Positions 23,717 through 35,500 of a stretch of DNA of 64,000 nucleotides are shown in pieces. A program made the translations under genes and the position numbers. How positions within the stretch are numbered: position 1 is the first letter of the stretch; the number at the start of each line of letters is the position of its first letter. The notes under the pieces were generated by a model that searched no databases, had not been told where the DNA came from, and saw only the letters and a list, made by a program, of their open reading frames with translations. Source of the DNA: Lactarius indigo (Eukaryota > Basidiomycota > Agaricomycetes > Russulales > Russulaceae); assembly GCA_025766275.1 (NCBI GenBank), contig JAFKAC010000047.1, forward strand, positions 310,001-374,000, given 5' to 3'.

Positions 23717-25348
23717 ATGAACCCCACTGACTACTCCCCCCTTGCCCCAGACATCGCCGCGATGGAGCCCGCCTCTGAGCCCATAGCTAGGGAAAAGTCA
23801 ACAACGACAGCCCGTGTAGCCCTATCCAGTGGGCCAGCTGCAGGCGCAGCAGAAGCTCGTAATAAGGGAAAGAAGAAACGTAACAGTAAGCCACCATCCC
23901 TATGCACCCCGAGCGAACCTGACCTCCCAAGAGAAAACCTCCCCCAGGTCGACGAGCACAGGGCAGCTCCAAGCACGGGAAACACAACCGCCCCCCCATC
24001 CCCTCCACCGACCACCCCCGTCACCCCTGCGGCCCCAATGCCACTAAACACCCCACCTATGACGCAGCCAGGGCTCGCCGCGCCGTACCCCCAGTCTGAC
24101 CCAGGTGCAACTCCCCCCCAAATCGTAATCCCTCCACACCTAACTGGGAAATCCCCGTCTCCTCCGGCCTCCCCAACACCGCACCCAAGGACAGCTGCCA
24201 ACACTCCCAGGCCATCACTCGACACCCTCCAAGACATCGACATGCTACCGGCCCTCCCCCTCCCACGCTTTGACTCACCCTCAACCCCCACCCAGAACGT
24301 GCTGGGAATACACACGCAGCCAGCTGAGACAACACCCATCCTAAAATTATCAACCATCTCAGCACATCTCGAAGAGGTGGAAAACGACAATCTAGGCCAG
24401 GCTGGCAGAACCCAAGTGAGAAGCGCTCTGGACAAATACACTCCCGGCCCCATGCCCCTGATCCAGGACAGCCACCCCACTGCGCCCTTTGACAATATCG
24501 ACCTCAAGCTCGTGAAAGAGTGGGAAGGCCACCCAGGTGAAAAGCTGATTGCAGTCCCCTTCGACACCGAAGCCAGGGACTCAAAATCCCATGAATACAT
24601 CAGAGCCAAAATACTGACTGCAGTCGCTGAAATAACGAACGCACAAGAAGCCAGCGTGGCGGCTCCGAAGCTAAAGATACCCTCAAACCTCCCCACTTCC
24701 TTCCTTGTATACAACATCACCGCAGAACAGGCGGAGACTCTCCTCCGCCGAAGGGTATGGTCCTCCCGTGCTATCACCTTTAGAGTTACGCACTTCGCTC
24801 CCACCTGCCCAACCTTCCTGTTCGCGCTTAGAGGCTTCATAACCACCTCGATGAAAGATGTATTCCCCATCGTCAAACAGGTCTGGGAGAGCGAAGCCAC
24901 TAAGGCCTTCGCCACCCAACTAACAAACGCGGTCCCGGCAAGCGAGAGGGACAGAGTCACCCTCGAGATCGACCACCTACTGACCTCGATGAACCTGGCT
25001 AGGCTAGACATAAAAGAAGCAGGTAATACTCTCAACCCCCGCTTTAACATATATGCCGACAGCAGCCAAATCTCCCATGACGAAATATGGAGAAGGTTAA
25101 AAGACTTCCTCATAGATCAACCCTACTCCTCCTCAATGCAAGGACGAGGCACCCCGCAAAAAATCCCCTACGTCTGTACGTGCTGCCATGGCTCCGATCA
25201 CCCAAGGGGGCTATGCCCCTTCCCAAGCGTAACAGGGTGGAACGGCCCGACTAGAGAGACGGAAGGTGACCCCCCAAAGCGCAGGAATGGGGGCTTCTTT
25301 GGTGCGAACCAACGCCCCCAAAACCCGAGATTCCCATTCCATACTTAA
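23717..25348 (+). CDS. LINE ORF1, gag-like RNA-binding protein
   Basis: 543 residues from the ATG at 23717 (the TTG codon just before it is not needed). The first 200 residues are Pro/Thr/Ala-rich and look disordered. The middle, about residues 240-480, is a folded, mixed-charge region of a type seen in LINE ORF1 proteins. Near the C-terminus there is a single CCHC knuckle (CTCCHGSDHPRGLC, spacing CX2CX4HX4C). The frame is fully open, unlike ORF2. Its presumed role is binding LINE RNA to form the retrotransposition particle. A long antisense frame overlaps it but has no domain content. Confidence 0.85.
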   Translation: MNPTDYSPLAPDIAAMEPASEPIAREKSTTTARVALSSGPAAGAAEARNKGKKKRNSKPPSLCTPSEPDLPRENLPQVDEHRAAPSTGNTTAPPSPPPTTPVTPAAPMPLNTPPMTQPGLAAPYPQSDPGATPPQIVIPPHLTGKSPSPPASPTPHPRTAANTPRPSLDTLQDIDMLPALPLPRFDSPSTPTQNVLGIHTQPAETTPILKLSTISAHLEEVENDNLGQAGRTQVRSALDKYTPGPMPLIQDSHPTAPFDNIDLKLVKEWEGHPGEKLIAVPFDTEARDSKSHEYIRAKILTAVAEITNAQEASVAAPKLKIPSNLPTSFLVYNITAEQAETLLRRRVWSSRAITFRVTHFAPTCPTFLFALRGFITTSMKDVFPIVKQVWESEATKAFATQLTNAVPASERDRVTLEIDHLLTSMNLARLDIKEAGNTLNPRFNIYADSSQISHDEIWRRLKDFLIDQPYSSSMQGRGTPQKIPYVCTCCHGSDHPRGLCPFPSVTGWNGPTRETEGDPPKRRNGGFFGANQRPQNPRFPFHT

Positions 25349-28064
25349 GATACTCGTAAGAACCGTCTGTAGCACCTTAGACACAAAACTGGAACCTATC
25401 CAGAACAGTACCTAGAACGTAACAAACGCCCGTCAAAATGTATATATACCATGAAAAAATGCCCCTACTCAACAATGTTACGAGTTTCCCCCCCACCTCA
25501 GGCTGATGTCCGCCCTCCTAGCCAGAGGAATGTCCACGAGTCACGCGCCTACGGTGCACCCCTTGGTACCCACCGGTATCCCCCCACACAAGGGGCTGTT
25601 GAGAACGTTAACCATAGACCAAAGAACCAAAACATAAAAGCGAACGTTAAAGTGGCATCGCTGAACATGAACGGATTTGCAGCACCAGCGAGAAACATGT
25701 CAGGAATCGAGAAATGGTCCGCAATATACCAAGCAATCAACAAAAACAAGATCGCGATCCTCGCACTACAGGAAACCCACCTAGACAACGACCTTCTGCA
25801 CTCAGTCCACGAATGCTTCGGGAAAAGGCTGACCGTAATAAACTCCAAACTCCCGAATAACCCCCAGATGTCTGCCAGAGTTGCCTTTGTAATAAATAGG
25901 TCCCTAATCACTCCAAAAGACCTGATCTCATGCGACCTCATTGAGGGGAGAGCACTGGCCATTAAGTTCAAATGGCACGACAATGACGAAATAGTGCTAA
26001 TCAACGTGTACGCACCAAACGATAAGAGTGAACACCCAGACTTCTGGGAGCAAGTCGACTCAAAGAGGCGCTCAAAAGGGCTGAGATGCCCAGACTTCAT
26101 GCTAGGCGACTTTAACCTAACAGAAGATCAGATCGACAGAGCCCCAGCGCACCACGACAACACCGCGGCAATCGCAAGCCTACGGAACATCAGACAGTGC
26201 CTTGACCTTCAAGATTCGTGGCACCATACCTTCCCACACGACTGAACATTCACGTATCGGGCGATGGCCAACGGCCAACAAATAAAATCGAGGATAGACA
26301 GAATATACACCTCGAGTGAAGCGGCAAAAACAACCTTCGAGTGGTGCCACCAACAGACACCAGTCCTGACAGACCACTGGATGGTCTCGGTAAGGTACGC
26401 ACCGACAAATGCCCCCTACATAGGCTCGGGACGATGGACCGTCCAGACCACCGAACTAAAAAACGAGGACATGATGGCCCCCATTGTCAAATGGGGGAAA
26501 ACTCTCCAATCCGATCTATGCAGGCTGAGGAGGGAGGATATCCCGCGTGAAACAGAAAACCCACAGACACTCTGGGACAACTTCAAAAAGGACACCAAAA
26601 TATCAGCGAAGAAACACTGCAAGGAATCACGTAGGAAGATTACCAAGAAAATGAGAGCCATCGAAAAAGACAGGAAAAGCCTGGCCAACAACCCGGAGCT
26701 CGACACGGATGATACGATGAGGACAAACGAAGCTTACCTAGCTAATGAACTCGCACACCTCGAAAGGACCCAAACAACCGATAAGCAAAACCACACAAGA
26801 GCAATAATCGCGAACCACGGAGAAGTCCTGGGAGGTATATGGTCAGCAATGAACAAAGATCGGAAACCAAGGGACCTGATCCACATGCTACAAATCCCCG
26901 ACTCCACCCCCATCAGATACGAACGCGATTCAAGGAGAATGGCAAAGTTGGCCAGGGACTTCCACGACAACCTCCAAAATAAAGACATCTCCCTAGAAGA
27001 CAATAACCCGGAATACGCCAAGAAAGTCGCGGAATCCCTCGGAGAGGTCCCTGAAGCGCAGCACCTGTCAGAAGCGGAAATACTCTGAACAGACTGGTCT
27101 CCCTCCTACGTACAGGTGTGGCAGGCGCTAAGACTGGCGAAAAATGGCACCGCGTCTGGCCTAGACGGCTGCCCTTACAAGCTGTGGAAAGAGCTAAACG
27201 CCCTCTTTGATATCGCAGAGAAAGAGGGGGTAGAAGGATTCGATATAATTGGCGTCCTCACGGAAGTCTTCACGGACATCCAGATATACGGCGTAGACAG
27301 CAGAACAGACTTCGCCCACGGCTGGATGTGCCCGATATACAAGAAAAAAGACCGGTCCGACATCGGCAACTATAGGCCGATAACCCTACTCAACACGGAC
27401 TACAAGCTGCTTACGAAAGTTATGGCCCTCCAATTAGTACAGCCAATACACAAACTGATCCACCTGGACCAAGCTGGGTTCATCCCCAAACGGTCCATCT
27501 TCAATCATATAAGACTCACAAAGGCGATAATCAACTATGCGGAGGTAATGGAAGAAGATGGCATGATCATAGCTCTAGACCAAGAGAAAGCCTACGACAA
27601 AATAAGGCATGACTACCTATGGAAAACGATGGAGAACGCGAACATCCCCAAAGAATTCATAGCCACAGTTAAATCCTTATACAAAAACGCACACACCCAA
27701 GTAGCCATAAACGGCGTCCTAAGCGACCCCTTCCAAGTCAAAAGGGGAGTACAACAAGGCGACCCACTCTCATGCCTACTATTCGACCTGGCAATAGAAC
27801 CCCTGGCGTGCAAGCTGAGGAACTGCGCCAAGCTCAGAGGCCTAGATATCCCCGGCACAGAGGAAAAACTATTAGTGAATCTGTTTGCAGACGACACCAT
27901 CCTCTACCTGAACAAAAACGACCGTTTCGACCAAGTCGAACTAATCCTGAAAGAGTGGTGCGAAGCCTCAGGCGCGAAGTTTAACATAGAGAAAACAGAG
28001 ATAATACCAATTGGCACAGCGGCCCACAGACTCGAAATCCTGGCGAGGAGGAAAGTCCACCTGC

Positions 28065-28643
28065 TGTTATGATCCGACGCTTCGGACCTAAGTCACAGTA
28101 TGTCTCCACCCTGCCTTCCCCCTTCTGTACTATACCTTGTTACCAAAGGAGCTACTATTATTAGTGGCGCTGTTTCTTTGATCCGAACTTCTGTTTACTC
28201 CGTTTAGTCCCTTTGATATTGTGTGGACTTGTGTTCATGTTGTTTGGAACCCTGTCCTATATAAACCTGTACCATAGACCGTAGGAAGCCAGACTTGGCT
28301 TCGTTTGCAATCTAGCAACCTTGCCTCCGTATTTTGGTGTGACCTCGCCTTATCCCTCTCTTCTTGTGCATCCCCTACCTCAGTCCCTAACCAGGACACT
28401 TCGAAGTCTTTGCAGTTGAACTATATCAACGCGTTACACCTGTTATACTCTGTGCACTAGCAAGATCAAGTGTAGAGAAGTGTTAGACACTTCGGACGAG
28501 GAGTCCTATACAACAGAGTAGTGTTGCACCTTGTGCCTCACTTTTATCACTCATATTTCATAGCAATAAGACAACAGAGGTCTTCGCTTGATACTTGTGT
28601 GATTCAGAACCTTTAGAACCCACGCCCCTGCTAGGGCGTAACA
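28065..28643 (+). mobile_element. Solo LTR in LINE ORF2
   Basis: A 579-bp unit starting TGTTATGATCC and ending GGGCGTAACA, so it has TG...CA ends with a short inverted repeat (TGTTA/TAACA). It contains a TATATAA box at 28258-28264. It is flanked by CCTGC (28060-28064) and CCCGC (28644-28648), a 5-bp target duplication with one C/T change. There is no internal coding sequence, so this is the product of LTR-LTR recombination. Its sequence differs from the LTRs of the chromovirus downstream. Confidence 0.85.
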
Positions 28644-29914
28644 CCCGCTGGACGAAACGGTACTCGACGAACGCATCCACATCGCAAAAGATGGCGAAGC
28701 AGTCCGATCCCTAGGTGCATGGGTGGGGAACCACGCAAGCGACCTCACCCCCTGGGAAATAACCCTGGACAAAATTAGGAAAAAACTAGAGTTGTGGGGA
28801 AGAACGCACCCAACGATCTACGGAAAAAGGCTAATCATACAGGCGGTGATAGGCGGCCACACTCAATTCCTAACAATGGCACAGGGAATGCCTGCCCACA
28901 TAGCAGAAGCCCTAACTAAAATGATAAGAGACTTCATATGGGACGGCGGTGTGTCCCCGAGGATAGCCCTAGAATCCCTCTACAAACCTTTAGACAAAGG
29001 GGGCCTAAACCTCCTAGACATAAACGCGCGGAACGACACAATAGAAATAATATGGCTGAAGTCCTACCTCAACCTGTCGCCAACAAGACCAATATGGGCA
29101 ACGGTCACCAACATCCTTATAAACGCAGCTGCCCCACCCGGAACCTCAGCGATAGCGAGAGTGAACATGTACATCCAAACTTGGGATGCCCCTACCCAAG
29201 GACCCCGAGCGGCGACCCTAGGAGAAGACATAATACGAATGATCAAAACGGCAAAGAAGTACAAGACGAACCTGGCAGCCATAAGATTATCCCCAGCCCT
29301 AAGGGCGAAACTCCTGGCCTGGTACCACCCAGGCGCCGCCCCCCACCCACTCACGAGCGTGGCCGCAAAATGCCTACTAAGCTGCCACTCGGTCAAAACC
29401 ATCGCCGACCTGATCAAGCTAGCCCGCAAAATCAGAAACAACGATGCCACAAAACACGCACCCTCCCAAGCGTGCATATGCATCGACTGCGTCTGAGACC
29501 GAATGGCGGGGTGCAGGAATCCCCACGCATGTGCGACAGAAGCCCTGACGCGGATCAATGACATCACCCCCAAGTATAACCCAACCGTGATCGAGAGCCA
29601 CGACGATCTCTCCCTCACGCCCAACCGCAAAGCGAAGAGCAAGCAAGCCCATGAAGAGGATGAAGAGATCCTCTTCGACCCATCCATCACCTGCAAGGAA
29701 GGTATTGAAGAGTGCTTCCGCATCTTCACCGACCCGGGAAGGATCACGATGACCCCAGCGTGTCGGCAACTTACCAGAGGCAGGGCCCTCGACCACCTAA
29801 AAACTGAAGTCTACACAGATGGCTCATGTATGAACAATGGAAAACAGGACGCGAGGTGCGGAAGTGGCATCTGGATAGACGAAGGCCACCCCCTAAACCG
29901 AGCCTTGAAAGTCC

Positions 29915-29919
29915 CAGGA
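29915..29919. repeat. Chromovirus target-site duplication, left
   Basis: CAGGA, repeated at 37748-37752 directly after the right LTR. Confidence 0.9.
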
Positions 29920-30420
29920 TGTTACGTTTCGACCCATACCCTTACTGTACCGGTTGCAACTACGGCGGTAAGGTAGATTAGTTGCGGACTTACGATAGGC
30001 GATTACGAGTACGATAGGAGATTGCACACTGATTGCTGACTGAGGACTATGCCACTAATACTAGTAGTAGTAGTATTAGGATTCGAGCTACTTACACGAT
30101 ACGTTGGACGCTACATTACTGTGACTCATAGCAGCGCTTGAAAGCCTGCTCGACTTGTATTTAATCTGTCTTGTGAAGACCAAGATACGCCATCTTGGTC
30201 TTCTTGAATCGTCACTTGTTTCTATCTCTTTCTTTCCCTCTCTCTCTTCCTATCGCCCCTTTCAAGAGGTGCACCTTCGAGTGTTCACCATCATCTGCGC
30301 TTGGACCTCCGTGTCTTCAAGATATTCGTTGCGCCTGGACTTCCGTGTCTTCAGAGCATCCGCTAAGTTGTTATCGCCTCTATAGAGCTCAAGTCGAGCT
30401 AACGTCGTGACGACGTTACA
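29920..30420 (+). repeat. Chromovirus 5' LTR
   Basis: 501 bp, TGTTACGTTTCG...GACGACGTTACA. A TATTTAA box at 30158-30164 is followed by a perfect 12-bp hairpin (GAAGACCAAGAT at 30175-30186 and ATCTTGGTCTTC at 30192-30203). It differs from the 3' LTR at 30026 (A/G), 30096 (A/G) and 30188 (C/T). Confidence 0.95.
30158..30164 (+). promoter_or_regulatory. Putative TATA box of the chromovirus LTR
   Basis: TATTTAA, 34 nt upstream of A30192, a suitable distance for a start there. The same motif lies at the equivalent place in the 3' LTR. Confidence 0.5.
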
Positions 30421-30422
30421 TT

Positions 30423-30433
30423 AAGACCAAGAT
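30423..30433 (+). promoter_or_regulatory. Putative self-priming primer-binding site
   Basis: AAGACCAAGAT begins 2 nt after the 5' LTR and is the exact reverse complement of ATCTTGGTCTT at 30192-30202 in the LTR. In Tf1 and sushi-type elements the first 11 nt of the RNA fold back onto a primer-binding site at this place and prime reverse transcription. Confidence 0.65.
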
Positions 30434-30439
30434 CCCACC

Positions 30440-32506
30440 GTGGCCGTAACAACAAGAGACCAGTGGACGAGCTTCCGTCCATATTCGCTCCCAAGAAGGG
30501 GAGAACGCAACGTCCCCACGCGCTTCCTACAAGCCGCCAGTTGGAGGGAAAGACAAGAAGAAACCGGATATTTTGTGGAGTTCAACGGACCTAGTAGGTT
30601 CCGACCAGTTGAGTTCAACTTCGACCACTTGTGTTGGACGGAGGTTGCGTGGAATCCCATAGATTCTCAGTGGGACGTCATACGACCGGTAGGACCTAGA
30701 TACCAGTGCGATATCGACGCCCGAGAACTCAATAGCCAAGCGGATTGGGGCCCTATTGACGGGCAGGTACGAGAACACTCTACCGGAGAGGTGATATCAG
30801 AAGAAGAAGAGGAGCAAAGCCAAGACGAGAGCGAAGGACGAGAGCCAAATCAAACAGAAACCAGCGGAGGAGCAATACAAGATCTCCTCATCGAACGAGC
30901 TGAGTCTGCACACATTACCGAACCAGAGCCAATTCACATCCGATCACCAGCCATTATGGCAACAATAACGAGAGCAATGGAAGAAGTCGCGATCGAAGAA
31001 GCGCGCGCAATACGAGAAGAAGCACGAGAAATCCTCATGCCCATCAATCCTGAAACTGGTGTACGAATGACTGCAGACGACGCAGCCATCTTCCGGGCAA
31101 TAGGGTCAGATCGAGGAGACCCCCCATCCGGACGACAACCCGCACTAGACCTCCCACCAGGAACGGGAGGACCGGGAGAGGACCCGCCACCGCCACCAGG
31201 GGGGGGTATCCCGTTTAATTTACGAAGAACCGAACCACCAAGAATACCACCCACGGGGCCGCCAGGAGGTGGAGGAGGCGATGGCGGAGGAGGAGGTGGC
31301 GGAAATGCCGGAGGAGGAGGACATCATAACGAAAAACTAACCGGCGAGCCACCTTCCATTTTTGACGGAGACAGACTCAAAGTAGACCAATTCCTAACGC
31401 AGTGGCACGTCTATTGGGGCATGAATTTGGACGCCCCTATCATGCACAATGACTACAGAAGATGCCTTCTGTTCCTCTCCTACATCAAAGGCGGAGCAGT
31501 CAGCGAATGGGTCCTATCCTTCCTGAACTGGCTCAACAGGCAGATACAACAGGGGATAAGTCCCTACACTCGCGACCTATGGAACGCTGTGGCCGATGGA
31601 TTTAGCCAAAGATTCGAAAACACGCTAGAAAGGGAACAAGCCCAAGCCATACTACGGAAAGGTTACAAAATGGTCGGAGAAGACATTGACAAGTACGTCA
31701 ATGACTTTGAACAGCTCGCACGGAAAGCTCACTACCGCCTCAATGAACCACAAACCATCGACCTCTTTACATCGGGTCTCCCCAAGGAACTGTTCAAAAA
31801 CGCGTTCCAGTTCGACGACCCCGTCACGTTCGATGACTGGAAAAGGGCCGTCCTTAAGCGGCAGAAAAATTACATCCACCTCAAAGCGCGACTCAATGAA
31901 TACAAAAATACGACAACGCAACCAAAAAAGCAGGGCAGCAATGCGGGATGGGCACTCCCACAGAACCTGCCACAAACTAACCCGTGGGCGATGGACACCT
32001 CGGCTGACCGTGCAAAGGTAAGGCTCGCGGGGTCCGAAGACATCGACTTCAACAAACTGCCACACCGCGACTGGCCTACGCCGCCGTTCCCGCCAAGAGG
32101 AGGACCGGGAACTAGAGGACGAGGAAGAGGGGGATCTCGAAGGGACTTAAGGAATGTCCTTTGCTATAACTGTCACGCTCCCGGCCACCTCTCACGAAAT
32201 TGCCCATATCCGCGTACGCAGCAACAGTGGCAGGCTGCCCCGTCCAGCAGCCGCATGACCGAAACTACGGGATATCCTCAAGGACCCGTCTCACAATACG
32301 CACCGTCGCAATATGCGCCGTCGTTGCCGGGGTATATGTTGCCGGCGCCAAGCGTGACGCCCGCACCCCAAATCAACGCGGCAAGCACGAAAACAGCGGG
32401 AGAACAGGCTAAAGAATGGCTCACACAGGTGGCCAACAGTACGGATGAAGTAAAAGATCTTATACTTCAAGATCTATGGGGAAAGGAGGGTTTTTGGGAC
32501 GCCTGA
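30440..32506 (+). CDS. Chromovirus gag
   Basis: The frame opens just after the primer site, but its first codon in protein-like sequence is GTG (30440), and no in-frame ATG occurs until 30956. The first 170 residues look like real protein (FRPYSLPRRGERNVPTRFLQ, FVEFNGPSRFRPVEFNF), so the true start may be the GTG position, mutated from ATG or used as a non-AUG start. An acidic and then Pro/Gly-rich stretch follows. The retrotransposon gag domain (LKVDQFLTQWHVYWGMNLDA, FSQRFENTLEREQAQ, DIDKYVNDFEQLARKAHY) comes next, with one CCHC knuckle at the end (CYNCHAPGHLSRNC). Gag forms the particle shell. The frame ends in a 31-nt overlap with pol. Confidence 0.85.
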   Translation: MAVTTRDQWTSFRPYSLPRRGERNVPTRFLQAASWRERQEETGYFVEFNGPSRFRPVEFNFDHLCWTEVAWNPIDSQWDVIRPVGPRYQCDIDARELNSQADWGPIDGQVREHSTGEVISEEEEEQSQDESEGREPNQTETSGGAIQDLLIERAESAHITEPEPIHIRSPAIMATITRAMEEVAIEEARAIREEAREILMPINPETGVRMTADDAAIFRAIGSDRGDPPSGRQPALDLPPGTGGPGEDPPPPPGGGIPFNLRRTEPPRIPPTGPPGGGGGDGGGGGGGNAGGGGHHNEKLTGEPPSIFDGDRLKVDQFLTQWHVYWGMNLDAPIMHNDYRRCLLFLSYIKGGAVSEWVLSFLNWLNRQIQQGISPYTRDLWNAVADGFSQRFENTLEREQAQAILRKGYKMVGEDIDKYVNDFEQLARKAHYRLNEPQTIDLFTSGLPKELFKNAFQFDDPVTFDDWKRAVLKRQKNYIHLKARLNEYKNTTTQPKKQGSNAGWALPQNLPQTNPWAMDTSADRAKVRLAGSEDIDFNKLPHRDWPTPPFPPRGGPGTRGRGRGGSRRDLRNVLCYNCHAPGHLSRNCPYPRTQQQWQAAPSSSRMTETTGYPQGPVSQYAPSQYAPSLPGYMLPAPSVTPAPQINAASTKTAGEQAKEWLTQVANSTDEVKDLILQDLWGKEGFWDA

Positions 32507-35500
32507 ACCCGTCAGTCTGGGTGAGGGCTCTTCAATGTAATTCTGTAATTGTGACAACACGCTACCGATCTATGAGAATTCCAGTGACTGTCCGTATGAA
32601 TTACCAAACGACTGAAACAAATGCGCTAGTCGACTCTGGCGCGACTGACAACTTTATCCGACCCAGCTTGGCCAAACGGGCTGGTATCCAGACACAGCCG
32701 CTGGGCATGCCCCGCAAGATATGGAATATAGACAACACAGAAAATAAAGCTGGGTTAATCACTCATTACGTTAACCTAGAAGTGAAAACACGAGGACAGA
32801 TAAAGCAAATGACCTTCCTGATCACCGATCTTGGAAGCGAAGACATGGTGCTAGGCTATCCATGGCTAAGCGCATTCGAACCAACGATCAGCTGGGCCAC
32901 CGCCACCATACATCCCGACATGCAGCCAATAGTGCTAGCAACTAGCGAAGCACTGTTATCAACGACGACCATTCGAGCCCTCATTGTGGCCGAAAAAGAA
33001 GACATTGTACGAGAGCTAGAAGGAGAAACGTTCGCTAGAGCCACCACCTCGACGGAGTTGGCCATACAAGCGAAACAACAACAGACGGCAGCAGTGCTCC
33101 CTCAGGAATACGCAATGTTTACCAGACTTTTCAACGAGCAAGCCTCGCACCGCTTCCCCCCGGCAAGGCCGTGGGATCATGCAATAGACTTCAAGCCATC
33201 TGCGCCGGCCGCCATCGACTGCAAAATCTACCCTATGACCCAAAAAGAAGAGGGCGAACTCAAAGAGTTTCTGGAAGAGAAACTGAAGCAAGGATATCTG
33301 CGCCCCTCTATCTCTCCGTACGCATCCTCCTTCTTCTTCATTAAAAAGAAGGACGGAAAACTACGCCCGGTACAGGACTACCGGGTTATTAACTCCCACA
33401 CCATTCGGAATCAATACCCGCTACCATTAATACAGGATCTCATCCTTGATCTCAGCAATGCCCACATCTATACGAAACTCGACATCCGGTGGGGCTACAA
33501 CAACATACGTATTCGTGATGGCGACCAAGAAAAGGCAGCGTTCAAAACTAAATTCGGCCTCTTCGAACCTACGGTGATGTTCTTCGGGCTCACTAACTCT
33601 CCCGCCACCTTCCAAGCCATGATGAACCACATCTACCGCGACACCATAGCGAAACACGAACGATTGGGCACTACCATACGCGTCTACATGGACGATATTG
33701 GTATCGCTACTCACTTTGATCACGACCTAGCAGCCCATGTAGACGCCGTCCGCGATGTTTTGCGCGTTGCAGAGGAGCACGATCTCTACTTCAAACTCGA
33801 GAAGTGCCTGTTCCACCAACCGCGGATGGATTACCTGGGGGTAATCCTTGAAAGGGGGGTGACCCGAATGGACCCTGTAAAAGTTCAAGGAATCAAGGAC
33901 TGGCCAACACCAACGAAAGTCAAAGATGTCCGCTCTTTCCTCGGCTTCTGTAACTTTTACAGACTCTTTATCCGCGGTTTCGCAACTCACGCTAAGCCAC
34001 TCACTAAACTAACACGAAAGGACGAAGAATGGCGATGGACTGAAGAAGAAGAAAAGGCGTTTAACACCCTAAAGCGACTCGTGACGGAGGAACCGGTGCT
34101 AGCACACCCCATCCTCCAAGACCCATTCGAATTGGAAGTAGATGCTTCGGGCTATGCGGTGGGAGCCGTACTACTACAAAAGAAATCTGACAGCAAGCAA
34201 CATCCCATAGGTTACTACTCGGCGACACTTTCCGAAGCCGAAAGAAACTACGACATCTACGACCTAGAGCTGCTCGCGATAGTTAAGGCCCTACGGAATT
34301 GGCGACCACTCCTCGCAGGTGCCCCCCACAAGATTAAAATCTATTCGGACCATCTAAACCTACAATACTGGAAGTCACCACAGAAGATCAGCAGGCAAGT
34401 CGCCAGGGAAGTACTCGAACTTTCTGAATACGACTTCGAGATTCATCACATTAAGGGGAAGAACAACGGGCGGGCAGATGCACTGTCAAGACGACCGGAT
34501 TACGACCAAGGCGTCGAAGACAACAGCGAAGTAGTAGTCCTACCCCCCGAAGTCTTTGTACGAACCCTTAACACCGTGCGCACCTTCATCGCCAACCCAA
34601 ACCTACTACAACCACGCCACCAACAAGACGAGGAGGTGATCAAGATATGGATCGACCCTTATAACCTCAAGAAAATACAAGGAGAATGGTACAAAGACGG
34701 CAGGTTCGTAATCACAGGGCCAGCGTCGACTCAACGAGTACTAATACACGACCATCACGACTTGCCAATACATGGCCATCCGGGGATTGCGAAAACTCAA
34801 CGCATCCTGGAGAGACACTACTGGTGGCCGCGACTCCGAAGAGACGTATATGAATACGTGCAAGGTTGCGCAGAATGCCAAAGGAACAAGGTCAACACGA
34901 GGCCCATACGAGCCGCGCTGCATCCCATCACGCCAATACTGGAAGCCATGCCGTTCCACACGGTGGCAGTGGACTTCATCACCAAACTCCCCGTTTCCAA
35001 GGGGTATGACAGTATACTAACTGTCACAGACCACGACTGCACCAAGGCCTCAATCTTCATCCCATGCCGAGAAGAAATCACCGCAGAAGAAACGGCGACT
35101 CTATATGTCGCCCAAGTGTTCAAACGCTTCGGATTGCCGCGCAAAATAATAAGCGACCGCGACCCACGCTTCACGTCCAAGTTTACCAGAGAAGTATGCC
35201 GCATTCTGGGAATTCAACAGAACATATCAACCGCATATCACCCGCGTACTGATGGACAGTCCGAGCGAACTAACCAGTGGCTGGAACAGTATCTACGTTT
35301 CTGGGTAAATGAGCGGCAAGATAACTGGGAAGCTTACCTACCAATCGCCGAATTTGCGCACAACAACTGGCCACACGAACACACTAAAGAATCGCCGTTC
35401 CAACTTCTGATGGGGTATAACCCGCAAGCGGACTGGACGGATAAGCCATCTCCCATTCCCCTCACGACCGCGCGACTGACACAGCTAAAAGAGGCTAGAG

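Noticed and set aside
23731..25113. 460-codon antisense frame over LINE ORF1
   Set aside because: It mirrors ORF1, has no domain, and begins at a non-conserved position. It is a by-product of C-rich codon usage in ORF1.
30155..30410. Open frames of 71-76 codons inside the 5' LTR, repeated at 37482-37737
   Set aside because: They are identical only because the LTRs are identical. Composition is not protein-like and they overlap the promoter/5' end of the element.
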